DNA of 64,000 nucleotides from Pleurodeles waltl (Eukaryota; Chordata; Amphibia; Caudata; Salamandridae), in NCBI RefSeq assembly GCF_031143425.1, contig NC_090445.1:1580726049-1580790048 (forward strand). The letters are read 5' to 3'. This document shows, piece by piece, positions 1 to 12,905 of this stretch. Within the stretch, counting starts at the first letter, position 1, and every line of letters starts with the position of its first letter. The translations under genes and the position numbers were made by a program. The notes beneath the pieces were generated by a model that made no database searches, was not told the DNA's origin, and worked only from the letters and a program-made list of their open reading frames with translations.

Positions 1-2145
1 GCTGCGCAGCAGCGGTGCAGGAGCTACAGTGACGTGTGATCGTCGTGCCAGGGTTAGAGTGAACGTTGGCATGATTGTGCAGTATTTTTCCCAAAGTTAC
101 CGTGAATGTCACAATCGTTGGTCAGGTACAGTGTTTGCTCCACGTTTACAGTGAGGTGCACTGATTTTGCCCGGATCCCAGGGACTGGTGGAGCGATAAT
201 TTGTGTCTCTTTTTAAAAAGAACAGCGCCAATTTCGTGCAAGAGAAGCCACTAGCGCGTACAGCATCGTTGCAGTCACCCTGCTTCTGCTTTCATGGTTC
301 TCTGTTTTCATCTTTAATGGGATTCCCTGCCCCCTCTGTCCAGTCTATTATGAAACATAATGTAAAGCAATTACCGAGGCCTCTGCTCAAGGACCAGAAA
401 AAACTCATTACACTTGGTTTCCAGAGGACGTCAGCGCCTCCCCACCCCCAACTACCGTGGACCCTTCATTGCCCTGTAATTGGAAAAAACGTGTATTGCA
501 CACATTGGGGTCACTAACACCCCAAACCCCGCTGTAGAAACTGGCTTCTTGCGCGTCTTTGCTGGCACTGTAGGGTCGCCTCTGTCGGCAGTCTGTGGAT
601 CGGAAACACGATCGTTCCGCTGGTTGGACTGTGGATGCCGGGCCTCTGTCCAATCTACACCTCTGACCCGCGTCTGCTTACTGTGTGGACGTCTGAGGCC
701 ACCACGCACCTAGAGCCTTGGGTAAAACGTGCAAGTTAACGCGCTTTGCAGCATCCCAGGGAAAACTCTGGTTTCTAGAGCTCGGCTCGGTGCCATGGCT
801 CCTCTGTCCTTCTTACATGAAGCCCTATTTGTCCGGGCAGATACTGGTTCAACCTCACCCCCTTCCCGAGATCTGTTTATCGGGGCTGTTTCACCCTAGT
901 ACAGTTTTCGTGCCCCGGAAAGATACTGCTCGTTTTATCTAACCTCCTGCCTCTGGGTCAGCCCTTTACTGCCCTTTGAAGTGTGGGGAGGGGCTGCCAG
1001 GGGAGGTGACTCATGGATCACCTGAGGCCGTTTCTCATTCAACTTCCACCAGACCCGGCGCGCTACGGACGCGCACAGCCTCCGGGGCTAACTAATGCTG
1101 GAACAATAGCTTGGTGCGGTTGAGCACCTGAAGGTCACCAGCCGAACACCAGCAGACGACCTGAAGCCTGTAAAGCGGAGCCCTATCAAACCTTTAAATG
1201 ACAAGAGTTCCTTGTGGTGGTGTATTTGTGTTAGTGTCCTATTACTAACATTTTTACTATCTGCAATGAGGCCTTCATTTTCCTTGTATTCCAGCTCGGC
1301 ACATCTCCCGTCCACGATGACCCTCTAATTGCGTCGAGTTGGAGGTGAAAGCCGAGAAGCAACGAATGTAATTACATTTAATTTGTTCAGGTTCACCGGG
1401 ATTGAGAAGAGGCGGTAACGCTAGATGGATTATTTTTTTTGCTCCTGTTGGTAGCATTTTGTGGGAATAACACTTTTTTTTTTGTTGTTCCCCAGTAATG
1501 CTTTCTACACTCCAGCCGATTCGCACAGCCAGGATTGCTTACAATGTGAACTGGTGCAAAATGAAAGGAACATGTTTGCAACAGGTTTTCTGCCCTCTTA
1601 ATAGGGAATAAGGGTTTGCTCCACCGCATACAGTTTTGCACTGAAGTGAATCTCAGAACAAAGTGATTTTGTTAATTTCTGCATTTCCCTAGTACGAATT
1701 TGTACACGTGTCTTGGCTTCTGCTTTAACTGGCTGAATGTTGAGGGAATTGGGAACAATATCAACTTTTACCTATTTTACATAAACTGTGCGATGTCATT
1801 TTGCTTCTTTTCCTTAAATTTCATGTATCAAGCTTTTTGTTTGATAAAATAGTGCTACACGCATAAAAGGATTCTTAAGCAAGATGCGTAGTTTGTACAG
1901 TGTCTTCTAGCAATGTTTTCTCCATTTCTCTCTGGTCTGGAATTGGTTAAGTAATGTGGACCGCTTCATTTCATTCTTCCCAAACAATTAAAATGTACAT
2001 AAAAGAGCGTTTGCTGCATTTTCTTTTACACTATTGTAAAGTTTACTTGGAAGGCTCAAAGTCAACATGAGGCCAGTGTCTGGGAGCTGCTCAAGATAAC
2101 ACATGCTAACTAGACAAAGGTGTGCCACTGGAGTAAAACAACTTA
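1..2145. other. Upstream noncoding DNA, no gene recognised
   Basis: No reading frame here looks like a protein family. CpG dinucleotides are fairly frequent in the first 1.1 kb (for example around 1045-1085), then the sequence becomes AT-rich with short poly-T runs. It could contain distal regulatory DNA, but nothing specific can be supported. Confidence 0.5.
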
Positions 2146-2153
2146 CTCTAGAG

Positions 2154-2449
2154 CAGGGGTCTCCAAACTTTTTAATACCGCGCCCCCTCAGTTGAAAAAT
2201 AAAAATCATTGCCCCCCCCTCAGAATTTTTCACAATTATTTTATAAACATGGCAATGTTTAAATATGTCTAAACCTATTTAAACATTGCAGTTAAGTACT
2301 GTTACCTTTTTAAAACTGCAATAACATGCTTTTGCTTGAAACAAAGGCCTGTTATCTGTATAATATTTATTTTGGCCAGAGTCTGGGGCCCCCCTGGGAT
2401 CACTTCAGGCCCCCCTAGGGGGGCCCGCCCCCCAGTTTGAAGACCTCTG
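2154..2449. mobile_element. hAT-type MITE with 8-bp target duplication
   Basis: A 296-bp noncoding element is flanked on both sides by the same 8 bases, CTCTAGAG (2146-2153 and 2450-2457). Its ends are imperfect inverted repeats: the left end reads CAGGGGTCTCCAAACT and the right end, reverse-complemented, reads CAGAGGTCTTCAAACT. An 8-bp duplication and CAG-starting termini are the signature of hAT transposons, and the target fits the nnnTAnnn pattern of the Buster group. There is no coding capacity, so it must have been moved by a transposase encoded elsewhere. The interior has C-rich runs near both ends that can pair with each other. Confidence 0.87.
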
Positions 2450-2457
2450 CTCTAGAG

Positions 2458-4569
2458 GCTCTTAACCTGGGGTCCAGAATGCCTACTCTGGTGGCTTGCA
2501 TCTGTTTAGGAACTTAAACGACAGAATACAGTTTGTATAACCAAACCAAGCAAAATGAACAGTTTAAAATGATCTGCCAACTGTCTATAAACCATCTGTA
2601 AATGGGAAGGAATTTAAAATCTGGGAAAAAAAATTAAGTTGGCACCTTTAACTTGATTACTGGATTCAGCACGAGTATAGCACACATAGTCCTGTCTTGA
2701 CAATTGGTAACCTCAAATGAAGCACTGGCACTTGCCAACAAAGTGTGCATTGAGACAAAATAAGATGTGACTCACCCATATTCTTTTGTCATTTAGAAAT
2801 GAAAACTAATGAAAAGCTTCAACATTCTTTTTAAACTTCAATCTCCATTTAAAAAAAAAAAAAAAAAAAAAATTGGCGTTGCTTAACATATTTTGTAATT
2901 TGTGTAACAGTTTGTTGTACACAGGTTTCTATATTTTTCAACATTGGTTTGATATTCAAATGGTAGAGATTTTGTACGCAGGGATCCCTCGATTCCAGTA
3001 GTGATTCTGTTGGGTGAGCGAGAATTAGTGTAAACATTAAAAAACACTGATTCAGTTTATGCCACTGTAATGGGAACCTCAGTGATGCTTTACTCCAACT
3101 GGGAACAAGTTGAAACATTTATCTAAGGCAAGAATGTCACTATAGCAATCAGCAAGTGCTGAAGTCCGAGTTTGCTAGAATGTAACACTTAGTTTTGCTA
3201 ACTTTGAGACCGGATCACAGGGAGCATTAGCAACTCATTCAACAAACTGACTCAAGAGACCTACTGATAGTATGACATAGAAAAACTGCAAAACTAACAT
3301 GAGCAAAACAAACACAGGAGCTTTGGTCATTCCTGAGTCTTGTTGCAGGGCTTCATGTCCAAGTACTTGCTGCATATCCCGCAAAATACTTAAATTATAA
3401 ATTTGTGGTTCACAACTCTGAATTTTTGTGTACTTTCCTACTTTACCTGCATTAGGTTGTGTACTTTTCTCATCTGACGTAGTCTGTAATCCTTTTAACA
3501 ATGACTTGCAGATTACTATATCTTTGATTATATTCAGGCCTGCTTCCTTTATTTCTGAATTGCATTACATACTATTTTGATCTCTTCGTTCTTCTCATGT
3601 GAAGCCTTGTGCTGAGCCGCTCTACCAAGAAGGCTGCATCTTGTCTTTTGGAAGTTACTGTTCTACCTACATGATACTAATGCGACTTTGGATGATATTG
3701 TTTACTCCTAGACCCTGTTGCCCGGCCTATGTCCCCTTCATTTTCCAGACTACCATTCTTCACAGCTGCAACTCTACAAGAGTAATCTGTGGAACCTCAG
3801 CCTTTATCAGCTAAAAATGAGTACTTAGGCAACTTGAGCAAGCACTTGAAGGAATATACATTTCTCACCATCCCTGCTTTTCTGAGAGTTGGAAAAACTA
3901 GGCTTGCCTGCCAACCCTAAAGTGGCTGCATGTAGCAGGAGCAAAGGTCTGATTAGTGTAACACCTTGAGGGCAGGTGCACTAAGAGCTAGCTGGGAAAT
4001 ACCGAAGTGTGACTGCATTGGTTGATCAAGCCTCCTTGTGTGCAAGATCGCACCCTCCTCCCCTGACAAGTGCTGTTTGAAGGACTCCGGATTCCATTAT
4101 TCAGCTCCATGCTGTCTTGGCCTGCATTACTTCACGTTGTTGCTCAGTCCTTGCTACTTCTGTTTGAAATTTGTCAGGAAGTTCTCTGCACTTGAAGATC
4201 AGTAGGAGCATGTGATTGGCATGCTGTGGTAGTGGGAGGCCTCTGACACTAGCACCTATCATACCAATTTAAAGGCCTTCTGTGTCACATCTTTGTTGTA
4301 GATGTGGTTTTGAGATCTATTATGACGTCATTTACCAGATGACCTCCATAAAAGGCAAGTCTAGATCCCTAGGCATCAAGAAAAGGGCACTAGTATAAGT
4401 GTGCCCCAGGCCAGTTAGCCTTTCTTGACCTTGTTGAGATTCTGTTGGCCAGTTTAATAGGTTTGCAGCAGTGATTTGAAACCTCACTGCCGCTACAATG
4501 CTTGTCGAGCGAGGAAAAAGTATTTGTGTCTGGTTCACGGCTTGTAATACTGCCCCAACACCAACCGTT
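2458..4569. other. Noncoding spacer, no gene recognised
   Basis: AT-rich unique-looking DNA. A poly-A tract lies at about 2850-2871. The short open frames on either strand have no recognisable domain and no splice or promoter context. Confidence 0.5.
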
Positions 4570-5291
4570 TTGAGAAGCAAAGGTGGCCCATTGCCCTCAG
4601 AACTGCCCCATCTCCCACCAACCACGCAAGCAACCTAGACATCATTCTAGACACCTTGCTCTCTATGGCCCACCAAGTCCACGCCGTCTGATCCCTGTTT
4701 CCACAAACTTTGCTTGTTCCAGAAAATTTTCAAATGGAACCCCCATAAACGTGAGAAGAACAGTCATCCATGCACTTGCCAGTAGTAAACTAGACTACAG
4801 AAATGCGCTCTATTTCGGCATCAACAAGGAACTCCAAACAAGACTTCAGAGAATACAGAACACCACAGCCAGACTCATCCTGGACATCCCTTGCCACATC
4901 TACACCCACCTGAGACCTACACTGGCTCCCTGTCAACAAATGCATCACTTTCAAACTCCTGACACACGCTTACAAGGCCCTCCACAACATCTGACCTGTC
5001 TATCTCAACCACCACCTCTCCTTTACACATCCCCAGGCAACTCTGCTCTGCCCAACTGGCCCTTGCCACCATCCCTAGGATCCAGAAGAACGCGGCCAGA
5101 GGAAGATCCTTCTACTACCTCGCCACGCAGACCTGGAACTTGCTGCCACTTCACCTCCGGCAGTCCCCCTCGCTGCTCCTGTTCAGGAAGGACCTCAAGA
5201 CCTGGATCCTCGACTGACCTGTGTCCCTCTTCAGTGCCTTGAGACACCCTGGGTGATAAGTTGTGCTCTACAAATATTTGATTGATTGATT
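4570..5291 (+). mobile_element. LINE 3' end (CR1/L2-like), broken
   Basis: The translated frames carry the C-terminal end of a non-LTR reverse transcriptase: a block reading SNLDIILDTLLSM, then SSKLDYRNALYFGI, then LQTRLQRIQNTTARLIL, then a TWNLLP-LHLR-like segment and a terminal FRKDLKTWILD. This order is typical of CR1/L2/Rex-type LINEs. The frame shifts several times, so it is a dead fragment, truncated at the 5' side as usual for LINE insertions. The element ends in a short tandem tail of TTGA/GATT units (about 5275-5291) instead of poly-A, as in L2/CR1 elements. The 219-codon open frame across it is only partly in the original LINE frame. Confidence 0.8.
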
Positions 5292-5409
5292 TGGAGAGTA
5301 GTTAAGAAACCTTTAGTTCTATAATTGGCAGGTTCATAGTAATGTAAGCTGTATCTCTTATAGAGAGACTGACATTTATTTCAGTTCCTGAATATTATAA
5401 CTCCTTGCT

Positions 5410-5462
5410 ATGACATCACAACTATTGATAAGAAAATTGGTTATCAGCTGTTGTGATGTCAT
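5410..5462. repeat. Perfect 13-bp inverted repeat (hairpin)
   Basis: ATGACATCACAAC at 5410-5422 is repeated as its exact reverse complement at 5450-5462. A further TGATAA/TTATCA pair lies just inside, so the 53-bp segment can fold into an extended stem. It may be the core of a small palindromic MITE; no flanking target duplication was identified. Confidence 0.65.
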
Positions 5463-6149
5463 AAAGGCCCTCCAGGACAGGTGACAGGGCTCTTTGATGG
5501 CCGGTAAATGTTGCTCTGCTTGTCTTATTTAAGTAAAATTAGAGCAGCAATCAGAGCAGCAGTAGAGGATGGTAGTGGGTTTTGGTTAAGGACAGCAAGT
5601 AGGAAGGAAATCTATTTTTCACATTTGTCAGGGAGGGAGGGCATACTATGTATAGATCTCCCATTATCATCTGACCCTGTGTAGTAGTTGAAGGAAGGGC
5701 AATTTTTTTTTCTCCGCCATACATAACCTAAAATTATAGGTGGGTAAAGTTTATTACAGGAATGTTTTTCACCCCGGGGTTCTGGGTTACATCAGAGAGC
5801 TCGAAGCTTCTCTCCCTCTCTCTGCTTCTCTCTCGGTATCTTTCTGACATCACTCAGAACCCCTTTGGGAATAATATACCATATTTCACTGTTACCCATC
5901 TATTTTTCTGTATTTCTTACAGCAAAAACGTAAAGATTGGACTAGACATAGCACTCCCTGAATATTTAATCATGTCGGTCATAAACCGTATCAGGAGCTT
6001 TACTGGCTGCGGCCTGGACCCCTGGGTCTCTTGGTGTAAAGTGTGCGGGTGCCTTCGGGGACGGAGGTTTTACCGGAACCGACCAGGGACATATGTGGCT
6101 GAGGTTAACTGTTAGTCAGGACCCCCATCTACCATAACCGCTCACGTGC

Positions 6150-6480
6150 ATTAGTTCCTCTTCCTTCCTCCACAGCTTGTCCTGCCGGCAGACGTGCGTT
6201 GGTCGAGGACGCCGCGCGGTATTTTTAGCTTTTGTGATTGAGGAACTATCGAGTGCTTCTCTTGTGTGGAGGAGCTGAGGGGAAGTGGTTATCTGGGCAG
6301 CAGTGTGACGTATAAGCAGTTCGACAGGCTGTTTTCGAGTTTGGCTGCTGCGCAGCGAGGGAGCGCTGCACCGTCATTTCCGGGTATGCTGGTGGGCGGC
6401 CTGATGGGCAGACGCTCGCGCTCTGCTTCCAAAGACATGTGTCCCTGGCTCTCCCGGTCCAGGGGCTGTAGCTAGTCTAA
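6150..6480. promoter_or_regulatory. CpG-enriched block, possible promoter or 5' noncoding exon
   Basis: CpG density is clearly higher here than in the surrounding AT-rich DNA (about eight CpGs within 6183-6230 and many more through 6420). It lies about 7 kb upstream of the LMO4-class start codon. LMO4 genes in vertebrates have at least one noncoding 5' exon, and the coding exon here is preceded by a splice acceptor, so an upstream exon must exist. This block is one candidate for it. No donor could be assigned with confidence. Confidence 0.22.
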
Positions 6481-8349
6481 CGTCTGCCGTGTGACGTGGC
6501 ATGAGTTGATACTGTATCCCAGCATGTACCAACTCCCCTTGGAGGGGGAAAAGAAGTAAACAAAAAAACTTCCCCACCAGACATTTAAACATCAAACCTG
6601 CTCTTTGGTCTCGCTCCGGGATAGTCTTACACAACGTGGAGCCGGATCAATCTTTTCTGCTAACATTCTTGTCTGTGGCTGACTGTCCCATTGATGCCAG
6701 GAGGTTTCTGCAAGATTAATTTACAAGATGAGCCTCTCGCCGCTCTATGTATAGCCATTCTGTACCTAGTTGATGTGCTTGTGAACTTTCCTTGAATACG
6801 TTCTTTCGGTCCTTCTAAAAGTGACTAATGTCTGTTTCTGTTGCGTGCCATATTAAGTTTCAGGTGGCTTGCCTCCTTCAGGTGTTTGCCTATTTCTTTG
6901 TAGTGCCCTCACCACCGAAACATGTAGCACAAAGCAGCACCTGGCATGCTGACTCCGGTGCAGCGTTGGTCCTATAGGCTCACAGGCATCAAGACCACGT
7001 TTTGGCTAGAGTTTAAATTCTTAGTTATGCACCCTGAGCTCGGTCATCTCACGCCAGACTGGATGCTTGCAGTGATTTTATGGACGTAATTGTAGTGTTG
7101 GGGCAGTTAACTTGCTTTAATTTTTTAGTAGTGCGCTATATCGCTGGTTGTTCATTTATAAATGGAAGTTGCACTCATTGAAATCAATCATAAACATATT
7201 TTTGACAGTTTTTCTGTTTTATGTGTATAGCTCCTTGGCTTAATACTCCCGCGGCTGACTGCGTGTAGTCTCTCAAACCGGTCCTCCTTTTGATTTAATA
7301 AACTGTGTACAGATTGATAAAGCCCAGCCCGATGTAGCAGAGTCATAATGTATTTCTTATGGTAAACCTACAACTGTCTGTCACTGAAAGCGACAACAAG
7401 CCGTTATCATACACTGCAAACCTTGCAGCTTTCTTTTTCTTCTAATTAAGACCGCCATCCGACCCTGTTCTTTCTACAGAAAGGAACAAGTGTACTAAAT
7501 TCTACTCCTTATTGTGGAATCTTCCCTTGTGCACTTCCTTTTATTATGCTTTTGTGCAGTCTACAGGAAAAAGGGCATGTAAACCATCTGAGATGGAGGT
7601 GTCCCATGCAAACTCTTTATACACCTCACGTACAGTCTAATTCATGTACAAGAGATAGTGCACCCCTTATTTTAACCAAAATGTTCCAGCCATCTGTTTC
7701 AAGTGCTGTTGACAGAAATGAGATGGCCTCTAAAGTTGCCAGCCTGAGGTGCTCGTGAACCGGGTCCCACTGCTCCTGCTGGATGCCATTGTTTTATCCA
7801 GTTTGCGAGTGTAGCCTTGCAAAAAGGGACCTGCGCCCTAATTGTAGCTGAAAGGGCCTTCATAACTCTGCCAGTGAGAAAGGAGCCAACTACTGCTATG
7901 GGCTGACAAATCTGCATTGCGATTGTTGCTTGTGCAGTTGTGCATAAGCAGGGCATACACGCCACTGCTTCCAGATATCTGCAACATTTGTTTATAAAAA
8001 AATAAACCTTGAAGTATAGTTTCTAATGCCCTGGCGAGTGCATGGCTTAGCTAAAACTTGATATTTTGAGGGAACTTGCTGCACACCTCTACAACATGGA
8101 CCAAGCCTTGGAGACCTGAAACTAGTGGTGTTGGTACAAGCACCTAGGCCTTGGTACTTCTGAATGTAGGGCTGCATGAGCACGAGAGCAGACTAGCTCC
8201 GACTTGACCCCTAGCTCGCCTGGCTGCTGGAGGTAGGACTCCTGGTGGTGACTTAGAAGAGCTGAGGACACAGTGCTGGAATCACCCTTGGAATTAAGTG
8301 AGGGTGCCTCCGGGAGAGCTGATGAGCAGACCTGTAGTCAGTCGTGATA
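6481..8349. other. Noncoding DNA, no gene recognised
   Basis: Unique-looking sequence with only short open frames that lack recognisable domains. Nothing specific can be supported. Confidence 0.5.
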
Positions 8350-8357
8350 AACTAGAG

Positions 8358-8652
8358 CAGCGGTTTCCAACCTTTTGACTTCTGTGGACCCCCCCAGTGA
8401 ATCATTATTAGAATCTGGGGACCCCCCCAGTGAATCATTATTAGAATCTGGGGACCCCCCCAGTGAATCATTATTAGAATCTGGGGACCCCCCCAGTGAA
8501 TCATTATTAGAATCTGGGGACCCCCCCAGTGAATCATTACTGAAAGCTGGGGACCTAATCTGTTAATATTACATTTTCTAAGCAGCCATGGACCCTCTGA
8601 AGAGGCTTTGTGGACCCCCAGGGATCCCTGGACCACAGGTCAGGAAACACTG
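8358..8652. mobile_element. hAT-type MITE with internal tandem repeat
   Basis: A 295-bp element flanked by the perfect 8-bp direct repeat AACTAGAG (8350-8357 and 8653-8660). The left end reads CAGCGGTTTCCAACC and the right end, reverse-complemented, CAGTGTTTCCTGACC, giving imperfect hAT-type terminal inverted repeats. The subterminal parts also pair: GTGGACCCCC on the left and GGGGGTCCAC read on the opposite strand on the right. The left half contains five tandem copies of a 33-bp unit. It is noncoding and differs in interior from the MITE at 2154, although both targets share CTAGAG. Confidence 0.87.
8386..8555. repeat. 33-bp tandem repeat, about 5 copies, inside a hAT MITE
   Basis: The unit runs from a GACCCCCCCAG block through TGAATCATTATTAGAATC. 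Four copies are nearly identical and the last diverges (TTACTGAAAGC). Because 33 is a multiple of three, the array gives artificial open frames on both strands with an 11-residue period. These are not genes. Confidence 0.88.
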
Positions 8653-8660
8653 AACTAGAG

Positions 8661-11600
8661 GATGATGTACCTGTTCTGAACCAGTTCAAAAAGCAACAAT
8701 GCGAGAACACCTTTCCCTTAACTCACTTTTACTTGCATGAGGTTCATTAAAGATTAAATATATATGGAAAAAAGATAACAGAAGATCTCTTATGCTTGTA
8801 ACTTGATCCTACACAATTTGACCCATTTCTAGAGAAATACATAGATGCATAGGTTACAAGAGTTTAGTGGATGCTGCCAGCATCACCTGATGAGCAACGG
8901 CTCGCTAACACTCCATAGTAGGCCTACCCTGTCCACTGTGGCAAACATCGACCTTGCTCGAGACAGACCTTATATATGTTGAGCATCGTCCGATGCAGAA
9001 GATAACTTGATTGTATGTCAATTGGCCTTGGTGTCATTTCAAACGTTTCATATACTGACCTCCAATGAATGTCCGTTCCCACTTCCTTGTTGAATACCAA
9101 GTGGGGAGGACGGAGTTGACCTTTACATGTGTCCCAGGCAAACTTGGTCCACAGTAGGTGTATTCACCCTTTGCCTTGTGTGGGCACCATCTAAGTGCAT
9201 GTGACACAATCTTGGGTTGATGGTCCTTTACCTATGGTCCAAGTATTGTGGTGGATGCATCCAGTGCTCTGTGTACAGAGAACACCATGTTAGGTTTTTA
9301 TTGTTAAACCGCCTACATATCCTTTGGTCCTTATTGCTTCCTCATTATGGTTGTTTTACTCCAAATAACAAGTGCTGCAGACTAACATTCTACGGAGAAC
9401 CCAAGTCATATGATTATGCCAGGCACTGCTTGTACCCATGACCACCTATCTCGTTGCAGCGGAGCCTGTGCCAATTTTGGGGCCGGATTTTGCCCCTTTT
9501 CCCACCAGATCACTACGTAGTGACCGCGTGAGAATTTCAAATCTGATTAGAGGATTTCAAATCTACCCGGATTTACAGTTCTTTCCTGATTGGAAATTTG
9601 AGGCGATTAAGAGGTCCCTCATTACTTCTCTGAACCAAAACAGGGCAGGGCCTCCCTTAACAGCACTCAGTATACATATGTCATTGTGTGTGGATCGCCA
9701 CACACAATATATTCTATACTTCAAAAGTATATTTATACGTAGTGCAGAATAACAGCAATCCGTGGTTAACATTGATGCCCCTTTGCACATTTGGCGTAAA
9801 AGCTGAAATGGTCCATCACTCCATGGCACCACACAAGGCCAGTATAATAGCGCACAGTGTGAATGTCTGCTGACTTCCGTGTATTTGGCACTGGGCTGAG
9901 ATACTGTTGCACAGAGTATTCATGCTTTCTTGATTTAAAAAAAACGAATTGGTTATATCGTGTAGTGATCTGTCTAAACCCTGCGCGATGTTTCAGGCCA
10001 ACAGATCACAGTACTAAACACGTCCTGTATAAATAGCCCAGATCTGAGAGCGCCTCTTGTTCCTTAAGCTTGAAAAACAACAATACCTGTACAACTTATC
10101 AAAGACCGGATCTGGGCTCCCAGCTTTAGAAGCACGCTTCTCTCCCTGGTTTAAAAGCCCGACTGAAATCTCGACCCTGACTTTGCAGCCTGAGAAGGCG
10201 TGTGAACGGCTTACTTTGTTGGAATGCTGGCCCCAGCAATCTACGAGCAGCCTGGAGTCGAAAGCCCGAATTCCCACGGCTGGCCTCATCTGTCTGCACG
10301 ATTAAAATGACTACCATTGGATTTGTTTACATATGTTTAAAGCGCCAGGAGAGCGCTTTATTACCCGAAACGTATATAAATAATTATTTCATATTTGTAA
10401 GCCTAACTAAATACACTACTTTACCCCATCATTCGTCACACGGCAGTGTAATGTCGTGTGTGCAAAATCACCCAGTGTGTTTAAAAGTTGACAAAATCAC
10501 CCATTTATTCTTTCCCCATCTTAGAGGCGGAATTCTATTTTGAATGGGTAGATCACGTTTTCCCACCAGGGAATTTCACCTCTTATCTTAATGTCAGTTT
10601 CTACCCTACTTAATATTTGTGCATTGCCCTGGGATTGCTCTGAGCGCTGTCACCTTCAGCAGTTTCGCTGTAAAATGTAATTTGTAGTTGCTGAACGTTT
10701 TTATCAAATGGACACAAGAGGGCACTGTTCCTCTCTGATCTTAATCTCGAGGGATTCACGCAGAGTGGACGGAGCAGGGCGACTGGAAATATCCGATCCT
10801 ATTGATGAGATCACCTGTCGACATAAGATTATTTTTACCACGTGAAATGAGAGTCTGTTTTTCTTGTTTTCACTTTAATAATTTTCGTCATAAGGGTTCT
10901 GTATTAGTAAGGTGCGTTTTTATGGTGCTAACGTACAGCCCTCCAACCTGAAATACGGCCATCACACGGACACCATGGTTGCCATTTTAGAGTTACTTTC
11001 AGCCAGTAAATCATTGTTATTCTCGGAAGATAACTAGGTTAATAAACAAAACTACAAATTGCCATCATGCAAAGTGTTGGCTACAAAGCAAAGAAAGCGA
11101 CCTAATCTGCTCAGCTGCACTCTACATGCGAGACAGAATGCAAGCGGTCTAAAAATGTGTCCGTCCTTTTTCTTGTTCCCCAGGTTTCATCAGGCCGCGC
11201 CCCCACGAGTATTCATTATGTTAAGCAGAAACGTGTTTTCCATTAGAACCGGAGCATCAAACCGCCCCCGCTCATAGCCTGAGTTCCACTTTCACTGTGA
11301 GAAACTGGCACTTCATGTTTACTGGGCCTCACTGGAGCATCGTCCTCGGACATGCCAGACTCACGCCTCCAGTGCACCGTGAGTAGAAGCCCCACGTCGG
11401 ACTACTCGGTCCGCAACCACGGGTCGAGGACTAACCTAAATGTCACACACGTGCCACGCTGTAGGAGATTCTAGCTCACGCCTTGTCACGGGATTTTTTT
11501 TGTTTGTTTTGTACGTTTCCGACCTATTTACGTGTTTCGGTGAACTGTTGCATGCTGGCAGTCCAGCCAAGAACCACAGGTATGTACTAAAACACGTTCT

Positions 11601-12150
11601 ACGTGTACCTGCCATTTTGTTTACACTGTGTGCATGTTTCCTAACTTAGACGTCACATCGGCGTCCTCCCCGGGCTAGCAGCGTGGTGCTTCACACCGAC
11701 AGCTGGTACTCGAGCCAGTCTTGTGACTGACTTTCCCCCACCCCGGCCCTTCTGGCCTGCAAGAATATTGAGTTGTCATTAAGTCTCGTCTTCCCTTGAT
11801 GCCAGTTGGCCTCTGCCAGCTCAGCAGCTGCTCTTCATTACAAGCGCAGAAGAGGGGCACAAACACATGCACGCGCCCTGCAGTACTCTGAGACAGGCAC
11901 GTGTTCTTAAACGGGGCCAACTCAAACCTTACTCATTATGCTCGGGCATCCTTCTGGAAAGGAGACAACTTACCATGGGCAGGCCCGCCCTGGGCAACTG
12001 TAAGTTGTCTTGCAGCTGAGGAGTGAGTGGGAAATTTGACTGAAATAATTTGGAACTTGACAGCCGCTAAATTTGAGAATAAACATTTTATTGTGAATCG
12101 GAGGTGTGTAAAGTTGTCGCTCTTAACCTCTGTGCAGCTTCTTTGCAGGC
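8661..12150. other. Noncoding DNA, no gene recognised
   Basis: Upstream flank of the LMO4-class gene. Moderate CpG content appears around 10020-10300 and 11150-11460, but no promoter element or splice site can be assigned. The open frames of up to about 113 codons have no recognisable motifs. Confidence 0.45.
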
Positions 12151-12416
12151 TGTGCTGCATGTCGCCTGGTTCACCTGCAAGTATATTCTGCCATAGATTG
12201 GCCCTTGCTTTTTAGGTGGGCTTTCTTCAGTGGCGTGTCATTTGGATCCCAGTTGGCCTCCCTTTTATAAATTGGCCTTTGTCCTGTAGGTAACAGTAGA
12301 TTAGCCTCTGCTCTTTGGGCACCCACGCTAGGTTGGCCTTTGTCCTCCACGCAGCCCCACCTCGGTTGTTTGGCTAGTGCCCTCCAGGTAGCAGTTTTTT
12401 CTGTGTCCCTCAGGTA

Positions 12417-12905
12417 GCCCCTCTAGATTGGCCTGTGTCCCATGGGCTGCCCCTCTAGATTGGCCTGTGTCCCATGGGCTGCCCCTCTAGATTGGCCTGT
12501 GTCCCATGGGCTGCCCCTCTAGATTGGCCTGTGTCCCATGGGCTGCCCCTCTAGATTGGCCTGTGTCCCATGGGCTGCCCCTCTAGATTGGCCTGTGTCC
12601 CATGGGCTGCCCCTCTAGATTGGCCTGTGCCCCATGGGCTGCCCCTCTAGATTGGCCTGTGCCCCATGGGCTGCCCCTCTAGATTGGCCTGTGCCCCATG
12701 GGCTGCCCCTCTAGATTGGCCTGTGCCCCATGGGCTGCCCCTCTAGATTGGCCTGTGCCCCATGGGCTGCCCCTCTAGATTGGCCTGTGCCCCATGGGCT
12801 GCCCCTCTAGATTGGCCTGTGCCCCATGGGCTGCCCCTCTAGATTGGCCTGTGCCCCATGGGCTGCCCCTCTAGATTGGCCTGTGCCCCATGGGCTGCCC
12901 CTCTC
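12417..12905. repeat. 32-bp minisatellite, about 15 copies
   Basis: The unit begins CCCCTCTAGATTGGCCTG and ends in CCCATGGGCTG. The first six or so copies carry TGTGTCCC and all later ones TGTGCCCC, so the array consists of two homogeneous blocks. Divergent relatives of the same unit (TTGGCCTTTGTCC and similar) occur upstream from about 12190 and once downstream near 12945-12975, which suggests recent expansion from an older degenerate array. It lies about 700 bp upstream of the first coding exon of the LMO4-class gene, probably in its first intron or promoter-side flank. Confidence 0.93.

Noticed and set aside
4583..5242. 219-codon open frame as a host gene
   Set aside because: It overlaps a frameshifted LINE reverse-transcriptase end with a typical short-repeat tail.
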